Assembly (NCBI GenBank): GCA_964644655.1
Contig: CAZXYA010000088.1
Span: forward strand, 1-21,523
DNA length: 21,523 nucleotides
Source of the DNA: JAFMDF01 sp964644655
GTDB taxonomy: Bacteria > Bacteroidota > Bacteroidia > Chitinophagales > Saprospiraceae
Direction: 5' to 3'
This document shows positions 1 to 7,713 of this stretch, piece by piece. The notes beneath the pieces are model-generated. The model searched no databases and had not been told where the DNA came from. It saw nothing but the letters and a program-made list of their open reading frames with translations. Within the stretch, counting starts at the first letter, position 1; each line of letters begins with the position of its first letter. The translations under genes and the position numbers were made by a program.

Positions 1-973
1 TTGTGCATCTGGTAGTATGGCAGCCTTTAATGCGATGGCAGAAATTGAGGCAGGGCGGTATGATTTGGTTTGTGTGTCTGGTATAGAAATGATGCGAAAT
101 GTAGGCGGTAAGAAAGCCGCAGAACATTTGGGTGCTGCTGCTTGGATTGGCAAAGAAGCACAAGATGCCCAATTCCCTTGGCCTTATTTATTTAATGAGA
201 TTGGCGAAATGTACGAAGCACGCTTTGGCTTACAACCAGCACATTTAGCAGAAATCGCTAAAACCAATTATGAAAATGCTAAAAGAAACCCTAAATCTCA
301 AACCAGAACTTGGGGCTTAGATGACCGCTTTTTTACGGAAGATGAGCACATCAATCCAAAAATAGAAGGCAATTTACGCAAGTCGGATTGTGGTAGAATT
401 ACGGATGGTGGCAGTACTATTTTCTTAGCTTCCGAAAAATACGCAAAAGAATATGCCAAAAAGAGAAATATTTCTTTTGAAAAAATACCTTACATCAAAG
501 GCTGGGGACATCGAACCGCACCGATGCTCTTAAAAGATAAATTGGACGCAGGCAAACAGTCCCCCTACCCTTTCCCACATCTTAGAGGCACCATTGAAGA
601 TGCTTATCGCCGAGCCAATATTGCTGGCGTGGCAGACTTAGATGCCATCGAAACCCATGATTGTTTTACAATTACAGAATATGTGGCTTTAGAACATTTT
701 GGGATTACAGCGCCTGGCGAAGCATGGAAAGCAATAGAAACAGGCAGTATTAAAATGGGTGGTAAAATCCCTGTAAATCCTAGTGGCGGCTTGATTGCCA
801 ATGGACATCCTGTCGGCGCAACAGGCGTTAGAATGCTACTGGATTCTTATAAACAAGTGACTGGAACGGCTGGGGATTATCAGGTAGAAGGGGCTAAAAA
901 TGTGGCTACTTTGAATGTTGGAGGGAGTTTGACGACTATGGCTAGTTTTATTGTGGGTAATGCGGCGTTGTGA
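1..973 (+). CDS. SCP2-type thiolase / acetyl-CoA acetyltransferase, 5' end outside window
   Basis: Condensing or thiolytic enzyme that moves acyl groups between CoA molecules, as in the last step of beta-oxidation-like degradation. The reading frame is open from base 2, before the first ATG at 17. It begins with CASGSMAAF, the catalytic-cysteine segment of thiolases (Cys codon at 2-4), so roughly the first 90 residues lie upstream. Further motifs are HDCFTITEY, typical of SCP2-type thiolases, and NPSGGLIANGHPVGATG, the conserved His loop, followed by the family's NVGGS ending. All key residues in view are intact. SCP2-type thiolases are often paired with a DUF35 zinc-ribbon/OB partner, but none is visible downstream. 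It probably belongs to the same degradation pathway as the genes at 3909-13511, although four unrelated-looking genes lie between. Family call is firm; substrate unknown. Confidence 0.93.
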   Translation, partial: CASGSMAAFNAMAEIEAGRYDLVCVSGIEMMRNVGGKKAAEHLGAAAWIGKEAQDAQFPWPYLFNEIGEMYEARFGLQPAHLAEIAKTNYENAKRNPKSQTRTWGLDDRFFTEDEHINPKIEGNLRKSDCGRITDGGSTIFLASEKYAKEYAKKRNISFEKIPYIKGWGHRTAPMLLKDKLDAGKQSPYPFPHLRGTIEDAYRRANIAGVADLDAIETHDCFTITEYVALEHFGITAPGEAWKAIETGSIKMGGKIPVNPSGGLIANGHPVGATGVRMLLDSYKQVTGTAGDYQVEGAKNVATLNVGGSLTTMASFIVGNAAL

Positions 974-992
974 GAGCTAGGTAAAAAATCTT

Positions 993-1014
993 AAATCATA
1001 GTTCATAAATCTTA
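993..1014 (+). repeat. 22-bp intergenic repeat, copy 1
   Basis: An exact 22-bp string (starting aaatcatagttcataaat) found again at 10761-10782. Both copies begin about 20 bp after a stop codon (973 and 10739) on the same strand. In this copy the motif carries on as a degenerate tandem of aaatcataaatct-like units to about 1026. Function unknown. Confidence 0.75.
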
Positions 1015-1084
1015 AATCATAAATCTGTCCCATAAAGACTATCAGATAAAAATTTGATATTATTAAATTAAATAATACATCTAA

Positions 1085-1151
1085 AATCCGTTGGAAAAAT
1101 TAATTAGTTGGGTATATTTTCCATCCAACGGATTAGTTTCCCCAACGGATT
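1085..1151. repeat. Inverted and direct aatccgttgg repeats
   Basis: The decamer aatccgttgg occurs at 1085-1094 and its reverse complement at 1125-1134 and again at 1142-1151. The first pair could form a 10-bp stem around a 30-base loop. The core aatccgttg recurs at 7507 and 7523, so this is a scattered repeat family. It sits about 50 bp ahead of the gene at 1198. Confidence 0.6.
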
Positions 1152-1197
1152 ATTATTAGTTTTTTATCTATTCCTTATCATCACTTAATCAAATAAA

Positions 1198-1401
1198 ATG
1201 AACAAGCAGAAATTAATTCGAATAATATTTAAATTGGGAATAATCGTTTTGATTTTTCAAGTTCTTTTATTGGCTTATGCTAAACTAAATAATAATCCGA
1301 TTGCATCTGGGGAATGGGTAAGACTTTCGGGACTTATTGGTCCTTTAATAGTGATGCATTTTTATATGAAGAAACAGGAAGAACAAAACGCTAGTAATTA
1401 A
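1198..1401 (+). CDS. Small two-helix membrane protein, unknown function
   Basis: A 67-residue protein that I do not recognise. A basic start (MNKQKLIRIIFK) leads into a hydrophobic helix at about residues 10-28, then a short polar stretch, a second hydrophobic segment at about 42-57 (LSGLIGPLIVMHFYM) and a charged tail (KKQEEQNASN). This fits a small inner-membrane protein with both ends in the cytoplasm. The ATG follows an A-rich leader (aatcaaataaa), usual for this phylum. The next gene starts 27 bp downstream and may be co-transcribed. Coding status is supported by clean membrane topology and codon use like its neighbours, not by a family match. Confidence 0.6.
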   Translation: MNKQKLIRIIFKLGIIVLIFQVLLLAYAKLNNNPIASGEWVRLSGLIGPLIVMHFYMKKQEEQNASN

Positions 1402-1428
1402 ATAAAAAATCGCTCACCCAAAATCTAA

Positions 1429-2091
1429 ATGGATTTCCAAGAAATAAATTATATAATAACTTATTTTCCAAGATTAATGAGTGCTACTGAAAGGAAGGTT
1501 AAGAATCACTATTTTTTTTCGTTGAAATTAGGAAATCCAGAAAATTACGATAGTCTAAATCATTATACCAAAAGAAAAGAATTTTTTGAAAGAAGAAATG
1601 GTATTTCAAATGATTCAGAGGTGTTAAAATTATTAGATAATGGATATGAAGAATTTATTTTAAGAACTGCCAAACGAATCAAAAAAGATACTCCGAATGA
1701 ATATATCATTAATAGATGTCCAAATTGTAATTTTATAGCAAGAACACCTTATGCCAAACAATGTAGAAAATGTAAAAATGATTGGCATGAGGAAATAGCA
1801 GGAACGTTTCAATTTGAAGCAGTTTTCAGAATAACAGGAAGACCTTATTTATGGATTATCGGAGAAATAGTAAAAGGTTTAGTGAAAAAAGGGGACAAAA
1901 TTGATTTAACTAATTTTCAATTAAACATTATTGCTGAAATAAAGCAAATTGAATTTAGTTTAAAGTCGATAAATGGAATTAGAAAAGATTACCCTAGTTT
2001 TGGAATTGAGGTTAATATTGAACAAGAAAAACTCATAAAAAAGTATCTAACCAAATCAGCAAAAACTATAATGGTTTTAAAAGCAAACTAA
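1429..2091 (+). CDS. Zinc-ribbon protein with beta-barrel-like C-terminus, unknown function
   Basis: A 220-residue protein of unrecognised family. The first 90 residues are mostly helical and charged. A four-cysteine zinc ribbon follows (C97-x2-C100 and C112-x2-C115, within RCPNCNFIARTPYAKQC and CRKCKNDW). The last 95 residues are beta-rich; around 136-160 they show GRPYLWIIGEIVKG followed by VKKGDKIDL, recalling domain 2 of EF-Tu-like translation factors. That resemblance is by eye only. There is no signal peptide or membrane segment, so it is likely cytosolic. It is strikingly AT-rich with many Lys, Asn and Ile codons, more so than the catabolic genes downstream, which could mean a separate origin. 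DUF35 proteins also join a zinc ribbon to a beta-barrel, but the residues here do not match that family well. Confidence 0.8.
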   Translation: MDFQEINYIITYFPRLMSATERKVKNHYFFSLKLGNPENYDSLNHYTKRKEFFERRNGISNDSEVLKLLDNGYEEFILRTAKRIKKDTPNEYIINRCPNCNFIARTPYAKQCRKCKNDWHEEIAGTFQFEAVFRITGRPYLWIIGEIVKGLVKKGDKIDLTNFQLNIIAEIKQIEFSLKSINGIRKDYPSFGIEVNIEQEKLIKKYLTKSAKTIMVLKAN

Positions 2092-2109
2092 CACAAGAAC
2101 GTCTAATAA

Positions 2110-3387
2110 ATGCAATTAAAAACTTCTATTTTTCTACTATCTATTCTTACCCTTTTCGCCTGCCAACAGCAAGCAAAAGAAACACCTACTACTAAGCCAA
2201 AAATAGTAAAGAAATCCTCTGCCAAAGCAAAAATAGCCAAAGCCACCACCAAATCCAATTGGCTACAACCACCCTATAAAAATTGGGCAATCAAAAATGT
2301 AGACCAGCTATTTGACATAGGAATCATTGCCAAAGGAGCAAAAACATTACCTTTAGAAAAGAATTTAACAGATTTATCCGATTTAAAAATCGAGCAATTT
2401 GATGGCAAAACATACAACTATGAAGCCCATTTAGACTCCAATCGAACCGATGGCTTTTTAGTCCTACATAAAGGCAAAATCATTTCCGAAAAGTATTTTG
2501 GCAATATGACCGAAACGACTTCTCATAATTGGTTTTCTATGTCCAAATCCTTAACGGGAACAACCGTTGCTATTTTAGCTGCCGAAGGAAAAATTGATTT
2601 AGAAAAACCGACCCTACATTATCTACCAGCATTAAAAGGCAGCGCATGGGACGGAACGACGGTGCAAATGGTGATGAATATGTTAGTAGGGATTCAGTTT
2701 GACGAAATCTATGATGACCCAACATCGGATGCTTATAAATTTGCTAGAGTCTCTCACTTTGTAGAAATCCCAAATTTGCCTAGTGAATTTGATAATGTAT
2801 TGGATTATTTTAAGTCCGTCAAAAAAGGTAGAAACCACGATGAACTATTCCATTATGTTAGTTTAAATACGGAAGTTTTGGGCATGATAATTACAAAAGT
2901 GACGGGTAAAAAACCATCGGAAGTAATGAGTGAAAAGATTTGGTCAAAATTGGGAGCAGAGCAAGCCGCTTATGTCGCAAGAGACCCAAATGGCTATGAA
3001 TTGGTAAGTGCCGCTATCAATACCAACCTAAGAGATGCAGGGCGATTTGGGCAAATGATGCTAAATGACGGCTATTATAATGGACAGCAAATTGTTCCCA
3101 AAGCTATGGTCGAGAAGATTGAAAAAGGAGGCAGTATTAAAAAATTTGCCGATTCCAAAAGAGGCAAACAGTTCAAAAATTTCCATTATACCGACCAATG
3201 GTGGCATACGGATAAAACCGCCTATTTTGCCAAGGGTTTATTTGGACAATGGATTTATATCGACCCTGCTTTAGAATTGGTGATAGTAAAATTGACGACG
3301 ACCGATATTCCTACTTCAACGGAATATGATTGGATGAATAATATGAATTTGATGCGGGCTATTTCTAATCGCGTAAGAAATTTATAA
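2110..3387 (+). CDS. Serine hydrolase lipoprotein, beta-lactamase / 6-aminohexanoate-dimer hydrolase type
   Basis: A 425-residue exported serine hydrolase of the class C beta-lactamase-like group (esterases, DD-peptidases, amide hydrolases). The N-terminus is a lipoprotein signal with lipobox LFAC, so Cys18 would be lipidated. A Lys/Ser/Thr-rich linker follows to about residue 50. The catalytic tetrad S143-M-S-K146 lies in WFSMSKSLTG; Tyr249 in HYVSLNTEVLG is the expected general base; a C-terminal FAKGLFGQWIYIDP strand matches the family's third conserved region. Length is normal for the group. It follows the zinc-ribbon gene by 18 bp. In this context it might split an ester or amide of an imported compound at the cell surface, but the family is too broad to name a substrate. 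Confidence 0.9.
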   Translation: MQLKTSIFLLSILTLFACQQQAKETPTTKPKIVKKSSAKAKIAKATTKSNWLQPPYKNWAIKNVDQLFDIGIIAKGAKTLPLEKNLTDLSDLKIEQFDGKTYNYEAHLDSNRTDGFLVLHKGKIISEKYFGNMTETTSHNWFSMSKSLTGTTVAILAAEGKIDLEKPTLHYLPALKGSAWDGTTVQMVMNMLVGIQFDEIYDDPTSDAYKFARVSHFVEIPNLPSEFDNVLDYFKSVKKGRNHDELFHYVSLNTEVLGMIITKVTGKKPSEVMSEKIWSKLGAEQAAYVARDPNGYELVSAAINTNLRDAGRFGQMMLNDGYYNGQQIVPKAMVEKIEKGGSIKKFADSKRGKQFKNFHYTDQWWHTDKTAYFAKGLFGQWIYIDPALELVIVKLTTTDIPTSTEYDWMNNMNLMRAISNRVRNL

Positions 3388-3442
3388 AAAATAACATTCA
3401 TTAAAACCTTAAAATCAAACACTTTTTCCAAAGAAGGGAACA

Positions 3443-3919
3443 ATGCTTAAATTATATAAGAAAATAGACAATGAACTTTATTATTGGGAAACTTGGGATA
3501 AGAATGAGATAATTGGAATAGTTCATTGGGGAAAAGTAGGCGAAATAGGAAAAGATAAAGAAATAAAATCTTCAAAAGAAATAAGTTTCAGAGAGAAAAT
3601 ACAAAAGGAAGTTAATGAAAAGATAGGAGAAGGATATTCACAAATTGATACTGAGAACCATCATATACTTCTAATAGAATATGAAATTGACGGAATGGGT
3701 ACTGAGGAAGATTTAAAAAAACGCCATCGACTACAAGACCTGATGAATGAAACCTTAGGTTGGGTAGGTTTGGGTCATTGTGACGGTGGAAGTACAGGAA
3801 GCGGTACGATGGAAGTTTGTTGCTTTGTAGTAGATTTTGAAATAGCAAAAACAGCAATCACAGAAGATTTATTTGATACTGAATTTGAAAATTATACGAG
3901 AATTTATGATGAAAAATGA
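3443..3919 (+). CDS. WGR-like domain protein
   Basis: A 158-residue soluble protein. The first 60 residues resemble a WGR domain: they hold HWGKVGEIGKDKE, with Lys in place of the usual Arg. WGR domains occur in PARPs and in bacterial proteins and can bind nucleic acid. The second half has a Gly-rich segment (GHCDGGSTGSGTMEV) and ends in acidic residues; I cannot assign it. The last codons overlap the start region of the carotenoid oxygenase: the TGA at 3917-3919 lies just after the in-frame ATG pair at 3906/3909, which suggests translational coupling. There is no sign of export. The role is unknown, and nothing links it to the catabolic genes except position. Confidence 0.75.
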   Translation: MLKLYKKIDNELYYWETWDKNEIIGIVHWGKVGEIGKDKEIKSSKEISFREKIQKEVNEKIGEGYSQIDTENHHILLIEYEIDGMGTEEDLKKRHRLQDLMNETLGWVGLGHCDGGSTGSGTMEVCCFVVDFEIAKTAITEDLFDTEFENYTRIYDEK

Positions 3920-5354
3920 CGTAATGAATTACGCCCTAGAAGCAGGCAACCCCTATTTATTAGGCGCTTATGCCCCAACTTTTAAGGAAATAGTAGCAGA
4001 AGATTTAGAAGTAATAGGCGAAATCCCCAAAGACATTAACGGCGTTTATGTCAGAAATGGCCCAAATCCAAAATTTACGCCGATTGGGCATTATCATTGG
4101 TTTGATGGAGATGGCATGTTGCATGCCTTACAAATAAAAGATGGCAAAGCGACTTATAGAAATCGCTGGATTAATACCAAACATTTTAAAGAAGAAGCCA
4201 AAGCAGGAAAAACCGTTTGGCATGGCGTGATGGGCAATATGCGAGCGAATAAAATGGAAGGTCGATTGCCTTTAAAAGACTCTGCAAATACGGCGGTGGC
4301 TTATTTTAATGATAGATTATTGGCAGGCTGGTATATGTGCGGTGATTTATACAAAATTGACCCTTTTACTTTAGCAACCGAAGGCGTAGAAGATTTTAAC
4401 GGCACTATGAAGTCTAAAGCAATGGCGCATGTAAAGGTGGATGAAGTAAAAAATGAAATGGTTTTCTTTGATTATGGACCACAACCACCTTACATGACTT
4501 ATGGGGTAGTTGGTAGTAATGGGGCCGTCAAACATTTTGCAGAAATAGAACTACCTGCTCCTCGCTTGCCCCATGATATGGGTATTACCGAAAATTATTC
4601 CATTCTCATGGACTTGCCTTTATATCATAGTCAAGCTGCTTTGCGAGCAGGGAAAAGTAGCGTTATTTTTAATCGAGAAATGCCCAGTCGATTTGCTATT
4701 CTACCTCGCTATGGCAATAATGAAGATGTCCGATGGTTTGAAGCGGACCCTTGTTTTATTTACCATGTGGTCAATGCTTGGGAAGAAGGCGATGAAATTA
4801 TTATGGATACTTGTGTGACCATCAATCCGACACCCCAAAAGGATTATTCCACCGCTATGGAAAAACTCAATGCTTATCTACGGTTGGAGGCAAATGTCAA
4901 GCGGTATCGATTCAATTTAAAAACTGGCGAAACCAAAGAACATTGGATTGATGATGCCTTTACCGAATTTCCATTAATTAATAGTCGCTTTACAGGTCGA
5001 AAATCTCGGTACTCTTATATCCAACATTTTGACAATTCCACGATTATGCGCTTTGATGGTGTTGTGAAATACGATACTGAAAAAGATAGCAGTAAAACGC
5101 ATTGGTACGGTGAAGGTAAATTTGGGAGTGAATCCCCTTTTATTCCTTCTGAAAATGGAACGGCAGAAGATGAAGGCTATGTCATTTCTTTTGTGACAGA
5201 TGAAAGAGATGGCACTTCCGAAGCTATTATTTTGGATGCCCAGAATATAGAAAAAGCGCCTTTGGCTCGGATAAAAATGCCGCAACGAGTGCCTTTAGGC
5301 TTTCATGCTTGTTGGGTGAATGGAGACCGACTCTTCGGTAACACAGCTCTCTGA
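3909..5354 (+). CDS. Carotenoid oxygenase (RPE65 / lignostilbene dioxygenase family)
   Basis: Iron-dependent enzyme that splits a C=C bond of a carotenoid, apocarotenoid or stilbene with O2. All four iron-binding histidine segments are present: AMAHVKVD, LPHDMGITENY, YHVVNAWEEGD and GFHACWV, along with the N-terminal YHWFDGDGMLH block. Start candidates are ATG 3906, 3909 and 3924; the first two overlap the preceding gene, and 3909 is used here. The C-terminus is odd: the last codons (GNTAL-stop) are read from the left arm of a 75-bp palindromic repeat (5338-5412). The fourth iron His (codon 5304-5306) lies well before it, so activity is probably preserved. There is no signal peptide, so it is cytosolic. 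A CoA ligase gene follows 74 bp later, consistent with activation of the acid or aldehyde-derived product. Confidence 0.95.
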   Translation: MKNDVMNYALEAGNPYLLGAYAPTFKEIVAEDLEVIGEIPKDINGVYVRNGPNPKFTPIGHYHWFDGDGMLHALQIKDGKATYRNRWINTKHFKEEAKAGKTVWHGVMGNMRANKMEGRLPLKDSANTAVAYFNDRLLAGWYMCGDLYKIDPFTLATEGVEDFNGTMKSKAMAHVKVDEVKNEMVFFDYGPQPPYMTYGVVGSNGAVKHFAEIELPAPRLPHDMGITENYSILMDLPLYHSQAALRAGKSSVIFNREMPSRFAILPRYGNNEDVRWFEADPCFIYHVVNAWEEGDEIIMDTCVTINPTPQKDYSTAMEKLNAYLRLEANVKRYRFNLKTGETKEHWIDDAFTEFPLINSRFTGRKSRYSYIQHFDNSTIMRFDGVVKYDTEKDSSKTHWYGEGKFGSESPFIPSENGTAEDEGYVISFVTDERDGTSEAIILDAQNIEKAPLARIKMPQRVPLGFHACWVNGDRLFGNTAL

Positions 5355-5412
5355 GCTGTGACACATTCCTAATAAAAATACGTACATTTCACAGCTCACA
5401 GAGCTGTGTTAC
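5338..5412. repeat. 75-bp double-palindrome element, copy 1
   Basis: Two 24-bp arms, 5338-5361 and 5389-5412, are reverse complements with one mismatch. Each arm is itself a hairpin (core cacagctctctgagctgtg). The spacer is 27 bp. A second copy of identical layout (24-27-24) lies at 12220-12294. The arms match almost perfectly between copies, while the spacers differ except for their first three and last four bases. This architecture resembles paired REP or BIME elements or a very short MITE. The left arm overlaps the end of the carotenoid oxygenase gene and holds its stop codon. Confidence 0.85.
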
Positions 5413-5430
5413 ATCAAAACGAAAAATCAT
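5411..5430 (+). repeat. 20-bp leader repeat before first CoA ligase
   Basis: acatcaaaacgaaaaatcat occurs here, ending inside the ATG of the ligase at 5429, and again exactly at 7603-7622, ahead of the second ligase. A close variant (aaaacgaaaaaacatg) directly precedes the second ligase's true start at 7714. An A-rich upstream context is usual for translation starts in Bacteroidota. The exact 20-bp match suggests the two leaders share an origin. Confidence 0.6.
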
Positions 5431-7120
5431 GCCCACATCAAACACACCACTTTTAACCCCTTTAGAATATTTTTATAAGTGGGAAACCGAAACGCCAGAT
5501 AATGTATGGCTCAGACAACCAGCAGGAGATAATTGGACAGAATATACCTTTAAAGAAGCAGGGCAAATCATCCGAAAAATGGCTACTGCCTTGCTAGGCA
5601 TGAATTTTCCCAAGCAAAGTAATATTGGTATTATTAGTGAAAACTGTTGTCATAATGAATTAGCAGATTTAGCCATTCAAATGGCAGGACATGTGCCAGC
5701 CCCCTTTTATCACTCTATGTCTTTTTACGAATTTAATGGGACGGTTAAAAAATCAGACCTTAAAGCAATATTTGTAGGTATCATAGGCAGTTGGGACAAA
5801 CTAAAACCCGCTATTTCGGAAGACATTACCATTATTTCCTATCCAAAATACCCTAATCGAACAGTTATTGATAATGCCCAGCATCATTGGGTCGATTTAA
5901 TTGCCTCGAATGCGCCGCTTTCAGCAAGTCCTATTCCAAAGTTAGAAGACCTTTGGACCATCATCTTTACCTCTGGAACGACCAATGTACCTAAGGGCGT
6001 GATGCATACGCAATACAACGCCGCGATATATATTAAAACGGAAATGGACCATAATACCTATGGATTTGCTGAATTAAAAGGGACGAATCCTCATCTATTT
6101 TCTTTTTTGCCCTTTAATCATATTGCCGACCGTATGTATGCCGAAGGCATGAGTTTAATGTTAGGTTGTCAACTTTCCTTTGCTGAATCTTTAGAAACTT
6201 TTGCCAAAAATATTGCAGAAATCCAACCTGACTGGTTTGGGGCAGTTCCTCGAATTTGGATGAAATTTTATTTAGGAATTACCGCTCAAATGCCTGCGGA
6301 GCAACTCAACGCTATGCTAGACCACCCACAAAAAGGACCGGTAGTCGCTCAACAATTAAAAACTAAATTGGGCTTATCCAAAATAAAATACCCTTTAACA
6401 GGTGCGGCTTTAACGCCTGTTAATTTGAAGGAATGGTATAAAAAATTGGGTATGCAGCTTCGAGAAATGTATGGCATGACGGAAACGATGGGTGGCTTAA
6501 CTGCTACGCCGCTTACAGGTGCGGAACAAGGCACGGTAGGTATTGCCAATCCTGGCGCAGCAGTGCGGATAGACCCTGATACAGGCGAAGTCATTATGAA
6601 AGCCCTCTGGATGATGAAAGGCTATTATAATGAACCCGAAAAAACCACCGAAATATTAAAAGATGGTTGGTTATATTCTGGTGATAAAGGCGTATTGACA
6701 GCAGGGGGGCATTTAAAAATAATCGGTCGAGTAAAAGATGCCTTTAAAACAGCTAAAGGCAAATATGTCGTCCCAACCATCATCGAAGAAAAGTTTAGCC
6801 AACATCCTTATATCGAACAAATGTGTGTGACTGGTTTAGGGCAACCGCAGCCCATTGCTTTGATTAATTTGTCTGAAAAAGGAAGAAATACTAATCGAAC
6901 AGTTGTTGCGGAACGATTACAAGAAGATATGCAAGGCATTAATATCAGTTTAGCCAATTATGAAAAATTGGTAAAAATGGTCATCACTTCCAATGATTGG
7001 ACCGCCGAAAATCAACTATTAACCTCTACTTTAAAAATTAGACGGAGTAAAATTAATGATGCTTATAAGGAAAAGATGGAGGATTGGTACGATAGCGCTG
7101 AAATAGTAGTTTGGGAGTAA
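5429..7120 (+). CDS. AMP-forming acyl-CoA synthetase (long-chain ACS-like)
   Basis: Activates a carboxylic acid to its CoA thioester through an acyl-adenylate. It has 563 residues with the full ANL-superfamily set: phosphate loop TIIFTSGTTNVPKGV (about 177-191), EMYGMTETMGG (346-356), YSGDKG with the ribose-binding Asp (416-421), the hinge GRVKDAFKTAKGKYVVP (433-449), and the C-terminal catalytic Lys near 536 in TSTLKIRRSK. The hinge and tail patterns resemble long-chain fatty acyl-CoA synthetases more than acetate or aryl ligases. There is no signal peptide. It lies just after the carotenoid oxygenase and a palindromic element, and about 590 bp before a second, only distantly similar ligase. 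Two dissimilar ligases in one block suggest two different acids are activated. Substrate not determinable from sequence. Confidence 0.93.
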   Translation: MPTSNTPLLTPLEYFYKWETETPDNVWLRQPAGDNWTEYTFKEAGQIIRKMATALLGMNFPKQSNIGIISENCCHNELADLAIQMAGHVPAPFYHSMSFYEFNGTVKKSDLKAIFVGIIGSWDKLKPAISEDITIISYPKYPNRTVIDNAQHHWVDLIASNAPLSASPIPKLEDLWTIIFTSGTTNVPKGVMHTQYNAAIYIKTEMDHNTYGFAELKGTNPHLFSFLPFNHIADRMYAEGMSLMLGCQLSFAESLETFAKNIAEIQPDWFGAVPRIWMKFYLGITAQMPAEQLNAMLDHPQKGPVVAQQLKTKLGLSKIKYPLTGAALTPVNLKEWYKKLGMQLREMYGMTETMGGLTATPLTGAEQGTVGIANPGAAVRIDPDTGEVIMKALWMMKGYYNEPEKTTEILKDGWLYSGDKGVLTAGGHLKIIGRVKDAFKTAKGKYVVPTIIEEKFSQHPYIEQMCVTGLGQPQPIALINLSEKGRNTNRTVVAERLQEDMQGINISLANYEKLVKMVITSNDWTAENQLLTSTLKIRRSKINDAYKEKMEDWYDSAEIVVWE

Positions 7121-7127
7121 CTATTGC

Positions 7128-7376
7128 AGTAGGCTGTAAACAGTTGACAGGGGTATGGCTTTAATCTGATGTAACTTTGATTACGGTGACGAAGCTACGC
7201 TCCTTCGAGAAATTTTAAATACCCATTTGTTACAGGCAGGGTCAGAGCGATGCTCTTTTTAGGGGCATCGCCCCGACACCGTCTGTAGAAAATAGCATAG
7301 TCTCCAATTTTTTTCAAAGGAGCGTAGCTTCGGCACTTTTTACATCAAATTGAAGCCACAACCGTTTACAGTAGCC
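7128..7376. mobile_element. About 250-bp MITE-like inverted-repeat element
   Basis: The left half (7128-7215) and right half (7300-7376) are imperfect reverse complements. They include an exact 16-bp match (cgaagctacgctcctt at 7190-7205, complement at 7317-7332) and further matches around tggctttaatctgatgtaa and gtaaac near the outer ends. The centre holds smaller hairpins at 7245-7255 and 7262-7274, and their cores gcgatgc and gcatcgc can also pair with each other. No open reading frame of note is inside. This fits a non-autonomous element or a large palindromic repeat. Exact ends and target duplication are unclear. It begins a few bases after the stop of the first CoA ligase. Confidence 0.7.
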
Positions 7377-7506
7377 CTAATCAGTTTAAAATCAATTGAT
7401 TCCAACTACTAAAAACTATCAATTATTTTGTGCATGAACTACTATATAGCCGGTCAGATAAAAAATTGAAATCACGGAAATATTTAAAATATCGTCTAGC
7501 TCGTCA

Positions 7507-7577
7507 AATCCGTTGCTAACTTAATCCGTTGCTAAAAAAACTTAGCAACGCCTGCCTGTGGCAGACAGGGATTTTCA
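7507..7577. repeat. aatccgttgctaa direct repeats and hairpins
   Basis: aatccgttgctaa occurs twice in tandem (7507-7519, 7523-7535). The second copy forms a perfect 9-bp stem with 7542-7550 (cgttgctaa / ttagcaacg, 6-base loop). It is followed at once by the imperfect palindrome cctgcctgtggcagacaggg (7551-7570). The aatccgtt core links these to the repeats at 1085-1151. They fill the space before the second CoA ligase, together with the second copy of the 20-bp leader repeat (7603-7622) and an imperfect hairpin ctccgactaaagtacggag at 7657-7675. Any of the stems could affect transcription into the ligase. Confidence 0.6.
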
Positions 7578-7713
7578 TAACATTTATCTGAGCCCCTATA
7601 CAACATCAAAACGAAAAATCATCAATAAGATAGCATCTTGTATAATTCTGCAAAATCTCCGACTAAAGTACGGAGTTAAAATCTGTCATCCTGTAAAAAT
7701 AAAACGAAAAAAC

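Noticed and set aside
604..801. Minus-strand frame inside the first thiolase, and similar frames opposite or within other genes (e.g. 4974-5285, 6349-6594, 8837-9169)
   Set aside because: All lie within strongly supported genes and have low-complexity or atypical composition; they are shadows of the real coding strand.
1429..2091. DUF35 partner of the upstream SCP2-type thiolase
   Set aside because: It has a zinc ribbon and a beta-rich tail, but the ribbon is central rather than near the N-terminus and the surrounding residues do not match DUF35.
3873..3908. Carotenoid oxygenase start at 3873
   Set aside because: It would overlap the WGR-like gene by 47 bp and adds residues unlike the family; ATG 3909 or 3924 is more likely.
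7558..7713. Extension of the second CoA ligase to a start at 7558 (52 extra residues)
   Set aside because: The extra segment is encoded by the leader repeats and hairpins and has no ligase character; ATG 7714 gives the normal family N-terminus.
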